Notes: generated by a model not told the origin, from the letters alone. Shown: positions 51,617 to 60,099, numbered from the stretch's first letter. The stretch: DNA of 64,000 nt from Nannochloris sp. 'desiccata' (GCA_019044685.2 JAGTXX020000008.1:1-64000), one strand, 5' to 3'. Numbers and translations: made by a program.

Positions 51617-51904
51617 GGAGAACTTGTTGTAGAAAGTAGTTCGTAGTGGTGGACTGCCATTCCCATTCTTAGAGCTCAGTGTTATATCTAGGAAATCGGT
51701 AGTAGGTCCTAGGGTAGATAAAGTAATCTGCAGCTCTGATGGGTAGATGCCGCTGATGCCGTAGAAAGTATTGTTGTTGTAGAGTAGCTGCTGAAGGAAA
51801 ATATTAGTAATAGTAATGATAATAGTAATGATATCATCTATATATCTGAAGAGCCATTGGAAGAAGACTAGCAGATATAGAGCTACAGAGCCAGAGTCGT
51901 AGGT
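51617..51904 (-). pseudogene. RT fragment, YxDD part, 5' truncated at the insertion border
   Basis: 96 codons in frame from the first base after the 15-bp duplication (51904) to the D insertion. RYIDDI is the RT active-site box. The abrupt 5' truncation exactly at the target duplication is what incomplete target-primed reverse transcription produces. Confidence 0.62.
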
Positions 51905-51919
51905 TTCTAATAACTATTT

Positions 51920-52070
51920 ACACGTGTTCTAGTAGTAACAAGCGAAAATCAAGCAATCAAGTCCCTGTGCAAGTCACCCATTGGGTGTTCAAGTAGTATT
52001 GAAAGCGGTACAAAATGCATGCTGCAAAGGATAGCTTCTTTTTAACTACCCTGGCTGCAGTATCGTCACA
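51920..52070 (-). repeat. C1 5' LTR, outer 151 bp
   Basis: The remaining 151 bp of the C1 5' LTR after the 15-bp duplication of the composite, ending ATCGTCACA, followed by CCAGC, the C1 target duplication. It also contains the 33-bp segment shared with C1 pol. Confidence 0.93.
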
Positions 52071-52141
52071 CCAGCCTTCAATATTTCTGCGCTGGCCCCT
52101 ATCTCCGAGTTGTCGATGACTCCTTGAAGTTCGTCATAGCA
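52071..52141 (-). pseudogene. Gene X, upstream exon part
   Basis: Minus-strand codons CYDELQGVIDNSEIGAS lead directly into the part at 27775 once C1 is removed. Just to the right (from about 52137) the sequence switches to dehydratase intron 2, so gene X is also truncated at its 5' side by the duplication breakpoint. Confidence 0.55.
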
Positions 52142-53264
52142 TTTAAATCAAACCTTAGGTATCCAAAGTAATTCCATTGATAAGTTAGTGACACCGTTTC
52201 TGCAGTTCGTCGAAGGAGATATCCAGAGCTCTGACTTGCTGAAGTATGTTTTGGAAAAGGAGCAAATAGACACCGTCATGCATTTTGCCGCCCAGACACA
52301 CGTCGATAACTCCTTTGGGAACTCTTTGACATTTACGATGAATAATACGTATGGAACGCATGTGCTGTTAGGGTCGTGCCGGAAAGATTCGCAGGTTCAT
52401 TAACGTGTCAACCGATGAAGTCTATGGGGAAACCTCTCTAGGTAAAGATAAAGGCCTGACTGAACAATCTCGCTTAGAACCAACAAACCCCTATTCCGCA
52501 GCTAAAGCCGGTGCTGAAATGTTGGCTCTCGCGTATGGCTCTTCCTACAAGCTGCCAGTAATAGTGACCCGTGGCAATAATGTGTATGGACCTGGACAAT
52601 TTCCTGAGAAACTTGTTCCAAAGTTTACTGTGTTAGCATCAAGAGGACTTCAATTACCAATTCACGGCGATTATTGCAGACCCAATAACATGCCTTCGGG
52701 TGGCATTATCCGCCACTACATGGGTCTTTTTCCCATGGGGCTACGAACCCCATCTGCAACATCCTCCCTTTCTTAAAGAAAGACTCCGGTAAGGTTCGAA
52801 CCGAGAAGCTGAAACCACTATTGCAGACCCAAAAGGTAACATGCCTTCTGGTGGCATTATCCGCCACTACATGGGTCTTTTTCCCATGGGGCTACGAACC
52901 CCATCTGCAACATCCTCCCTTTCTTAAAGAAAGACTCCGGTAAGGTTCGAACCGAGAAGCTGAAACCACTATTGCAGACCCAAAAGGTAACATGCCTTCG
53001 GGTGGCATTATCCGCCACTACATGGGTCTTTTTCCCATGGGGCTACGAACCCCATCTGCAACATCCTCCCTTTCTTAAAGAAAGACTCCGGTAAGGTTCG
53101 AACCGAGAAGCTGAAACCACTATTGCAGACCCAAAAGGTAACATGCCTTCGGGTGGCATTATCCGCCACTACATGGGTCTTTTTCCCATGGGGCTACGAA
53201 CCCCATCTGCAACAGCGATGGGGGGTCCGTACGTTCTTACCTGTTTGTAGGAGACGTAGCGCGT
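52137..53264 (+). pseudogene. Partial duplicate of the UDP-glucose 4,6-dehydratase gene
   Basis: Matches the intact gene from intron 2 (about 25742) through exon 3 to GTAGCGCGT (about 26328), with only a few substitutions. An 8-bp deletion near 52380 (GTGCCGGAAAG where the intact gene has GTGCCGGCAGTACGGAAAG, between CGG repeats) shifts the frame just before the STDE catalytic motif. The TRIM array is inserted at GCGAT. Element F cuts it at 53265; the rest, if it exists, is beyond 64000. It has no exons 1-2, so it is a dead segmental duplicate. Confidence 0.93.
52672..53214 (-). mobile_element. Tandem TRIM (miniature LTR element): four LTRs, three internal domains
   Basis: Four repeats of 90-94 bp (52672-52761, 52819-52912, 52970-53063, 53121-53214) alternate with three 57-bp spacers. 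On the minus strand each LTR starts TGTTGCAGA and ends TCTGCAATA (inverted ends). One base later comes TGGTTTCAGCTTCTCGG, a primer-binding site complementary to a tRNA 3' end. The spacer ends in AAGAAAGGGAGGA, a polypurine tract, before the next LTR. The whole is flanked by GCGAT (52667-52671, 53215-53219), present once in the intact gene. No coding capacity; it depends on other elements. Confidence 0.9.
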
Positions 53265-53429
53265 TGTAAGGTAATGAATGACCTTTGTCAGTGTCTCTAT
53301 TCAGCTTATCAGCGTTACAGCAGTTCAGCAAACAATTGAAAGATATCAGCCAAGAAGCAGCGAGGGTTTCTAGAAGGAATCAGGGACAGCACACAAAAGA
53401 AAGTAAGGAAAATAGCCCATTATGTTACA
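53265..53429 (-). repeat. F 3' LTR
   Basis: A 165-bp LTR with TG...CA ends. Its left neighbour CGCGT would be the target duplication; the partner is outside the window. Confidence 0.85.
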
Positions 53430-53446
53430 CCACCCCCTGTTAGAAA

Positions 53447-54008
53447 TCAGCGTCGTCCTCGACGCGAGCGACGACCAGGCGGGGCAGCATTTAATTTAGC
53501 AATATACTCAAGATAAAATTCATTATCCTTTAAATTCTGCTCAGGTTCCCAAGTAGGTTCCTCATATCCTTTCCATTTGACACGAAATTCGCGCTTAGGT
53601 TTAGGACCACGATGAGAAATAATTTTTTCAACTTCATAAAAAGCATCACCACGCTGAAAATACAAAGGCGGTGGTTCAGAAGTAGCAGCACGAACAGGGA
53701 ACTTGGAATCAGCATTTCTATACTTCTTCAAAACAGAAACATGAAAAGTAGTATGCCCTTTGAAAGTAGAAGGCATATCCAAAGTATAGGCAACAGGACT
53801 AACTTGTTTCAAAATTTTAAAAGGACCGACAAACAACGGTTTTAACTTTGGAGGATTTGAACCATCCAAAGACAAATTGCGAGAATTCAGCAACACATCT
53901 TCACCAACATCAAAAACAACATCAATACGTTTTCGATTAGCATACTTAACTTGTCTTTCTTGAGCAATTTTCAAAAGATCAGCAACTTTAGATAAAATCT
54001 GCTCATGG
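53447..54008 (-). pseudogene. F pol, C-terminal region with chromodomain
   Basis: GPY-like region (FVGPFKILKQVSPVAYTLDMP) and chromodomain (FRVKWKGYEEPTWEPE), with an RRSRRGRR tail, very similar to B pol. Open up to the CATGG target where E is inserted; the coding continues at 60240. Confidence 0.9.
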
Positions 54009-54148
54009 TATAACGCTGTCTAGTGTTATATTATATATTTACAATTAGTTGTTTTTTAAGATCTATAGAATGCAAGCTATAAGCATTATCTGGCAGCAGT
54101 AGCTTCCGAACAGCTACTAGGAAGAAAGGTACGTTTTAGAGCGTAACA
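54009..54148 (-). repeat. E 3' LTR
   Basis: A 140-bp LTR identical by eye to 60100-60239. Followed by the complement of the purine tract; 54149-54335 is the untranslated end. Confidence 0.94.
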
Positions 54149-54335
54149 ATTCTCCTCCCCTTTATTCCGAAAGCACACACAAGCTGCTCAGATTCGAAGG
54201 GTGCAGCACAGTACGAGCTTTCGTGTACCAGATCTCAATATCTGAGTATCAACAACAAGTACTGTAACAGATCAAGCAAATAGAATAAAATATGAAAATG
54301 GAATTAATAATATTTAATCGACTTAATTGTTCTTC

Positions 54336-57300
54336 TTATTTTTTACTTCTTGTGACTCTGGCTGGCCCTGCAGCAGCAGCAGATTTCTTTTTAATTGTAG
54401 ACTGCTGTGGTGCAGGTGTAGGCATAGGAACGCGAGTAGAAAGAGTTGCCAGCAATTCTGCAAATCCAGCAGCTTCCATTCCAGCTTCCAAAGGACCTAC
54501 ATCAAGCCAAGTGTTATCAGAATCTGGGTAATCTTTCCAGCGTACGAAAAACTGTTCTTTGTAACCACCCTCAGCCTGCTTGCAGCGCTTCCATCTGTTC
54601 CTAGCAAAGCTCACAATGGGCCAGAACTCTTCATCATTTATTAAGTCAGGTCCAGGTCTAGCATAATCACGCTCAGGCCCAGGATCATTATAATACTTGA
54701 GATGAGACACATTGAAAGTTTTCCAGGGTTTTCCAGGTTTCAACTCCAGCGCTACTGCATTCTCTCCACGCAAAGCTTTCACTTCCCAAGGACCGTTATA
54801 GCGATGTTGCAGCTTCTTATCAGTAACACCAGGTATAGGCAATACGTAAGTAGATACCAGGACAGGATCACCAACTTTAAAAGGGCTAGGCTGGCGGTGA
54901 CGGTCCGCTCTCTCCTTCATCTTATTTTGAGCTGACTCTATGCATTTGTGTGCACACTTCCAGGCTGTCTTCATCTGTTGAAGATAATCATCAGTGACTG
55001 GCGATAAAGCAGCAGGCATAAGAGCTTCAGCGACAAGTGCTGCAGGAGTGCGAGGATGTTGCCCAAAGTTGAGAAAGAAAGGTGAATGCTGTGAAGCTCC
55101 TTGTTTAGCATTATTCATAGCAAATTCGACTAAGGGCAGGAACTTAACCCAGCTACTAGGGTTCTCAGCAGTCCAATTACTCAACGTTTCTTCAATGGTG
55201 CGGTGCTGCCTCTCTGCTAAGCCATCAGTTTGAGGATGCATAGCAGTAGACATCAGCAGCGAGGTGTCCAATGTTTTCATTAGTTCTTTCCAGAATTCAG
55301 AAGTGAAGCGAGGATCTCTATCAGATACAATGCCTTCAGGCATCCCATGAAAACGAAAGATATTACTAATAAACAACTCAGCAGACTCCACAGCATTGCA
55401 TTGCTTCATGCAGGGCATGATGTGCACCATCTTCGTAAACCTGTCGGTTACGCTCATAGCGTAATTAAAACCATTACGAGACTGCGGTGTGAAAGGGCCA
55501 AAGAAATCCATATTGACAACTTGCCAAGGTCTGGTAGGAATGGGAAGGGGCTTCATAGTACCAAAAGTAGTTTGGTTAACTGGCTTAATGCGCTGGCAAT
55601 GCGGACAAGAAGCCACATGCTGTGCCACATCAGCAGTCAAAGTTTCCCAGTAGTAGTGCCGCCTGATATTCACTTCAGTGCGCTCTACTCCCATGTGTCC
55701 AGCAGATGGAGAATCATGCATTTCACGCAACACAGCAGGCACCATAGAGGTAGGAACCTCCAAGCAAAAGATAGAACCACATTTCTTGTATAATAACGAA
55801 CCATGCACTTGATATAATTTTTTCTTTTTCTTTGATTTAGGCAGCTCGCCAGCAGCACAAGCAGCAATCTTTGCCTGCAAGGCTGTATCAGAAGCACAAG
55901 CTGCTTCTACTACTGCTCTAAAATCAGTATTATTAGTATTTTCCGCAGTGGCACCAGCAGTAGAAGGAGTAGCAGTATCAATTACCAACACCATTACTTT
56001 AACTTCCATGCCTTTCCACTCTTTCCTGCTCAAAGCATCAGCAACCACATTGCTTTTGCCAGGAACATGCTTGAATTTTATGTCAAACTCAGCCAAATAC
56101 TCTGCCCAACGCAAATGACGACTAGTCTCTTTAATATCTTTCTTGGTTAGGAAAGTAGTAAGAGCTGAGTGATCAGTAAGCACAGTGACAGTAGCATTTT
56201 TCAAGTAATGTTCAAAAGCTTTGACGGCAAAAATGGCTGCACACATTTCTTGATCAGTGACCATATAATTCTTTTCAGCAGGAGCATAGCATCTACTCCA
56301 ATAAGCTATCGGATGATTCCCATCCTCAAACTCTTGATACAAAGCACCACCCATGCCTGTACCACTAGCATCAGTGTACAAGTAGAAATGACCACCAAAT
56401 ACGGGCGAGCGTAGCACAGGAGCGCTGATCAGTGCATTTTTAAGTGCATCAAAAGCCTCTTGTTGCTCTCTTCTCCACTCAAAAGGAGTATCTTTCCGCA
56501 TAAGCTTATTCAATGGGGCTGCAATGCTAGCACAGTGTTCAATGTGTCTCCTGTGGAAATTGACAGCACCAACGAAAGACTTCACTTCAGTCACATTAGT
56601 AGGAGCTTTCCATTCTTTAATAGCAGCAACCTTCCTAGGGTCAGGCTTGATGCCTTCACCAGAAGCTATATGACCTAAAAACTCTACTTCTAGTACACCA
56701 AAATGACACTTTTCTGGATTTAAAACAATACCATTGTCCTTCAAGACCTGTAACACTGCTTCAACATGCTCTGCATGCTTGCCTGGGTCTCTACTGAAGA
56801 CTAAGATATCATCAAGATACACCAACACAGTGACACCAAGCAGACCAGCTCTTCTGAACATGCCATTCATGTAGCGCTGGAAGTGAGCGGGAGCATTAGT
56901 CAAGCCAAAAGGTAAAACTAGATATTCAAAGTGTCCGTATTGAGTACGAAAGGCAGTCTTATGTATATCTTCAGCTCGTACACGACACTGATGGTATCCA
57001 GATACCGCATCCAAGCTAGTAAATACCTTTGCACCATGCAGCGTATCCAATAAAGCGTCAATGTGAGGCAGCGGGTACTTGTCTTTTATAGTCTTGTCAT
57101 TCAGAGACCTATAATCAACACACATACGCCAGGTACCTCCTTTCTTCTTCACAAACAGTACCGGAGCACCGAATTCAGAAGTGCTTTCACGTATAAAATT
57201 ACGTGCCAGCAACTCAGCCAGCTGGCGCTCCATCTCAGGTTGCAGATGGATACCAAGCCGCCGAGGGGGTTGATTTGAGGGACCTTCACCAGGTTTCAAA

Positions 57301-58331
57301 TTAATACCAAAATTACCACCATCTTTATCTCGATCTGGAGGCAGTGCATCAAGTACACCGGATAGTACAGAGTCAGCAAATTTCTTCTGCAGCTGTTCCA
57401 GCTGCTTAGCCAACTCCTCCATCGCAGCATCTTTCTCAGCACCCTCTTGCCCATCCAGAAAATCAGTAACGATAGCAGCAGCTACAACTCCTGGAGTCTT
57501 GGAGTCTGGTGAAATCCAACGCACTGCAACTTGTACGATCTGATCAATCTCATCAGCCTGGTGCATTCGCTGTACTTGCATAGCTGTCAAAGCTTTAAAA
57601 TGCTGTGCAGGGGAATGTATAGGATGCAAGAAAGCAGAGATTCCACTCCAGAGAACCAGTTCCAGTTGTTGTGTTGCATTGTGGAAAGTCACAAATTCGA
57701 AGTGCCTTCTACACCAATCCATGCCAAGAATGACTTGAAAACCAGCTAGTGGGGCGACAACAAACGTGTGGGAACCAGAATACTCTCCTATTTTCACAGA
57801 AATGTTGCGCACAGCACGTCTACACCAGTGCTGTGTGCCTTCAAAACCAGTCACTAGCACAGGATCACCATCCTTAACTTGAATGCCATGTGCACGGACC
57901 AGTGACTCTGAAACAAAACTGCCTTGAGCGCCTGGGTCAAAGAAGTACTCGACCTCAATGGCACCAAACTTGCCTTTAAAAATTGCTAAGGCACATTCTT
58001 GTTGTTTTGCAGTAGCTTCAGCAGCAATATTCGCTAAGGTCAGATACAAAGGTTGCTCCATCCATTCTCGAATGCTGCTCTTAACAGCTGCACATATTAA
58101 TTCATAATCTTTATCTTCTGCAGTTTTCTTTTTCTTCTGACGTCTACCCTGTTGGGCTGCCTGGCCAGTACAGCTCGTACGGCTACCAGCGCTACGTCGT
58201 TGTTGATCATCCACTGACTTAACAGGCACAGTACCGCTTGTACTGCCCTGGACAGTACCATCTGTACTGCCACCAGCCTCACTGCTGGGTTTATCTCTAA
58301 ATTTAACTTTCTTTTTCCCAATACCTCCCAA
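54336..58331 (-). CDS. pol: E pol polyprotein with chromodomain-like end
   Basis: 1331 codons counted from a TTG; no usable ATG at the start, and the frame is open back to the -1 site at 58352-58358, so a Gag-Pol fusion is likely. A basic, Ser/Gly-rich linker of about 75 residues comes first. The protease has D132-P-G instead of D-S/T-G. RT has FVKKK, RMCVDYRSLN and YLDD; RNase H has YTDASG; the integrase has an HHCC region and DDE core (NMDFFGP, SDRDPRF, TDGLAERQ). The GPW region and a C-terminal chromodomain-like segment (FFVRWKDYPDSDNTW) follow, then a Pro/Thr and basic tail. Clearly a different lineage from A-D and F. Confidence 0.92.
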   Translation of the reverse strand: MGGIGKKKVKFRDKPSSEAGGSTDGTVQGSTSGTVPVKSVDDQQRRSAGSRTSCTGQAAQQGRRQKKKKTAEDKDYELICAAVKSSIREWMEQPLYLTLANIAAEATAKQQECALAIFKGKFGAIEVEYFFDPGAQGSFVSESLVRAHGIQVKDGDPVLVTGFEGTQHWCRRAVRNISVKIGEYSGSHTFVVAPLAGFQVILGMDWCRRHFEFVTFHNATQQLELVLWSGISAFLHPIHSPAQHFKALTAMQVQRMHQADEIDQIVQVAVRWISPDSKTPGVVAAAIVTDFLDGQEGAEKDAAMEELAKQLEQLQKKFADSVLSGVLDALPPDRDKDGGNFGINLKPGEGPSNQPPRRLGIHLQPEMERQLAELLARNFIRESTSEFGAPVLFVKKKGGTWRMCVDYRSLNDKTIKDKYPLPHIDALLDTLHGAKVFTSLDAVSGYHQCRVRAEDIHKTAFRTQYGHFEYLVLPFGLTNAPAHFQRYMNGMFRRAGLLGVTVLVYLDDILVFSRDPGKHAEHVEAVLQVLKDNGIVLNPEKCHFGVLEVEFLGHIASGEGIKPDPRKVAAIKEWKAPTNVTEVKSFVGAVNFHRRHIEHCASIAAPLNKLMRKDTPFEWRREQQEAFDALKNALISAPVLRSPVFGGHFYLYTDASGTGMGGALYQEFEDGNHPIAYWSRCYAPAEKNYMVTDQEMCAAIFAVKAFEHYLKNATVTVLTDHSALTTFLTKKDIKETSRHLRWAEYLAEFDIKFKHVPGKSNVVADALSRKEWKGMEVKVMVLVIDTATPSTAGATAENTNNTDFRAVVEAACASDTALQAKIAACAAGELPKSKKKKKLYQVHGSLLYKKCGSIFCLEVPTSMVPAVLREMHDSPSAGHMGVERTEVNIRRHYYWETLTADVAQHVASCPHCQRIKPVNQTTFGTMKPLPIPTRPWQVVNMDFFGPFTPQSRNGFNYAMSVTDRFTKMVHIMPCMKQCNAVESAELFISNIFRFHGMPEGIVSDRDPRFTSEFWKELMKTLDTSLLMSTAMHPQTDGLAERQHRTIEETLSNWTAENPSSWVKFLPLVEFAMNNAKQGASQHSPFFLNFGQHPRTPAALVAEALMPAALSPVTDDYLQQMKTAWKCAHKCIESAQNKMKERADRHRQPSPFKVGDPVLVSTYVLPIPGVTDKKLQHRYNGPWEVKALRGENAVALELKPGKPWKTFNVSHLKYYNDPGPERDYARPGPDLINDEEFWPIVSFARNRWKRCKQAEGGYKEQFFVRWKDYPDSDNTWLDVGPLEAGMEAAGFAELLATLSTRVPMPTPAPQQSTIKKKSAAAAGPARVTRSKK

Positions 58332-58358
58332 AGGAACTACTGGGAGTTGCCATTTGGG
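58325..58358 (-). promoter_or_regulatory. E programmed -1 frameshift cassette at gag-pol
   Basis: Heptamer CCCAAAT (58358 down to 58352) in gag phase C-CCA-AAT. A 5-nt spacer (GGCAA), then a 6-bp stem CTCCCA (58346-58341) with TGGGAG (58330-58325) and a 10-nt loop that contains the gag stop TAG. The -1 frame is open into pol. Confidence 0.75.
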
Positions 58359-59416
58359 GAACTACAGCTCGGCGCTCGGTGACCTGGATTACCACACTTG
58401 TAGCACAAGCTTGCTCGTTGACGCCTATCATGCTCTGCTGAACTGAGGTTGAACTTAGCCATATTCTTATCTTTCAAAGAACGACCACGCTGGTGAGTAG
58501 ACATAGCATTCAAACCAACATTTATAGCATTGAGGGCTGCCTGGTGGCGCTGTGCATCATTCCTTGCCTGCGTCTTTACCTCCTCCTCTTTGGTTTGGAG
58601 TAAGGTAGGAAGGTATCCTGAGAGTGGCAATGTGTCGATGTCAATCTGCCTCTCAACCCTAAACCTATCTGACAGACTGGTGTATTCAGTACGGAGGTGT
58701 TGAGGTAAACCAGAGTAGAAAAACTTATGCAGTACCTTGAGTTCCACAGCACCGTCATATGCCAGCAACATGGAGTTCAGATCCTTCAGTTTGGTAGCAA
58801 ACGAATGGACACTGTCTCTTTGCATAGTCACAGTGGAGAGTTGGGTGTTGAGCCACGTCTTGACATCGATTTGCAAATACTCTTGTTCCATTCTAAGCAA
58901 AAATGCTTTGACGTCGCCTGCTGCAGGCTCATAACCAGGCTCATTGGTCTGCCTTTGGTACGCCACGAGAGGTGCTTCAGCCAAATACGAACCCAACGCT
59001 ACCCATTGGTCTTCAGGATCTATAATCTTGCGTAACTTCAACATGCTCTCAAAGCCCAACTTCCAGTTTGTCCACTTGTCAGGTTTCAACAGATCACCAT
59101 GACCGCTGAATGTAACAATTTGAGTAGGAAGCTTCTTGTACACAGGGTACACATGTTGAGAATAGGCTGCAGGAGCTGCTGTGACGCCAGAGACAGGCTC
59201 CGTAGTTGTGACAACTGGTGCAGCGCCTGACTGGGCGGGGCTGGCTGGTTGGCCAAACAACGGGTTAGCTGCCATAGCTGCAACAAGGGGTTCTGTAGGT
59301 AAAAGTGCAAGAACCGGTTGGTGACCAGTGGGAGTACCTCCCACTGAGAATCTAACTGCAACGTGGTCAGTGTCAGAGGCAGGACCAGATCCACCAGGTG
59401 AAGCGGTAGTCGACAT
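58337..59416 (-). CDS. gag: E gag polyprotein
   Basis: 359 codons. A Pro/Ala/Ser/Thr-rich N-terminus of about 100 residues, a gag domain at about 105-240 (WTNWKLGFESMLKL; EQEYLQIDVKTWL), and a CCHC knuckle (CYKCGNPGHRAPSC) near residue 340. Ends at TAG in the loop of the frameshift stem. 59417-60099 is the leader with the primer-binding site at its far end. Confidence 0.92.
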   Translation of the reverse strand: MSTTASPGGSGPASDTDHVAVRFSVGGTPTGHQPVLALLPTEPLVAAMAANPLFGQPASPAQSGAAPVVTTTEPVSGVTAAPAAYSQHVYPVYKKLPTQIVTFSGHGDLLKPDKWTNWKLGFESMLKLRKIIDPEDQWVALGSYLAEAPLVAYQRQTNEPGYEPAAGDVKAFLLRMEQEYLQIDVKTWLNTQLSTVTMQRDSVHSFATKLKDLNSMLLAYDGAVELKVLHKFFYSGLPQHLRTEYTSLSDRFRVERQIDIDTLPLSGYLPTLLQTKEEEVKTQARNDAQRHQAALNAINVGLNAMSTHQRGRSLKDKNMAKFNLSSAEHDRRQRASLCYKCGNPGHRAPSCSSPNGNSQ

Positions 59417-60099
59417 TGGCAGGCTTGGACGAAGAAAGTTATAATTCTATTGTTTCGATGAAACAGACTAAGGAGTGCGGATAGCAGGTGTGCTATAACG
59501 TAGATTCTGCTGTAGAACAGAAACTAGATTACAACCTAGGTGTAGGAAACAGTAGTTAGCTTCCTAAGTGGGTGCGGAGCTGGGTTTTGACGGACCAGCG
59601 AGCGGTGATAACAGAGGTCGAAAACAGCAAGTTCGGGCCAAAAAACGAGTGTTCAAGGGTAACCAGGGTGTATATCTATCTCTGTAAAGGAAGTATAAGA
59701 GAAGAAACCTTAGTTATACTCTGGACGAAATATCAGTCAATGAAACATCTGTGAAAGTTTCGAAACCACTCAAAGTTGCGTAAAGTTGCTGGGACGGCAA
59801 GCATAGTATAGACAATAATTATCTAAACACAGGATGAAGCCGTGCGAGCTGCGAGTGCCCTCACAAAGACCCGTCGGCTTGCATGCTACCCATATAGCAT
59901 GAATTGCGACTAAGATCTAAACTTTCGTAGCAGCGCGACACCCGCTACATCTATAGGCTTTAGAACTCCAGAAGACGAGATTCTAGCCTTTAAATGCACC
60001 GGCGAACCCTCCTGTGGCCGTGGCCACAGGGTTGAGATACCCTAACCTTACCCGCGACTTTAGCTACTTAGGCGAAAGTAAGCTTAAGCTGAAACCAAA
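59417..60099 (-). other. E leader
   Basis: About 680 bp without credible coding between gag and the 5' LTR, unusually long for such short LTRs. Contains the primer-binding site at 60088-60097. I see no ORF0 as in family A. Confidence 0.7.

Larger units (their letters stand above)
37964..51904. mobile_element. Non-LTR retroposon composite in the C1 LTR, later split by D
   Basis: The insertion is bounded by a 15-bp direct repeat, TTCTAATAACTATTT (37949-37963 and 51905-51919), longer than the 5 bp of the LTR elements and typical of target-primed (LINE or Penelope type) insertion. Removing it rebuilds the C LTR exactly. Without D it is about 2.2 kb. It contains two inverted parts: a + strand LINE-like RT C-terminus (38427-39125) and a minus-strand RT fragment that starts at the right border (51904) and ends at 39566. 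This could be two nested insertions or an inversion by twin priming. Confidence 0.82.
27776..52070 (-). mobile_element. Element C1: defective family C chromovirus, host to several later insertions
   Basis: Minus-strand element with a 226-bp 3' LTR (27776-28001) and a 5' LTR split into 37889-37963 and 51920-52070; the parts add up to 226 bp and look identical to the 3' LTR. CCAGC is duplicated at 27771-27775 and 52071-52075. B2 interrupts pol, and a retroposon composite with D and A3 inside interrupts the 5' LTR. Primer-binding site TGGCACC (37885 down to 37879) lies four bases inside the 5' LTR. Pol has a stop, frameshifts and an RT deletion, so C1 must have been mobilised in trans or have decayed very fast. 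Confidence 0.94.

Noticed and set aside
52789..52818. Possible tRNA gene from GGTTCGAACC in the TRIM
   Set aside because: Only the T-loop to CCA part is present; it is explained as sequence complementary to a tRNA 3' end (primer-binding site). No D-arm or anticodon arm.
52672..53214. CRISPR-like repeat-spacer array
   Set aside because: Repeats of 90-94 bp with identical 57-bp spacers, LTR termini, primer site and target duplication in a eukaryotic pseudogene. Spacers do not vary.
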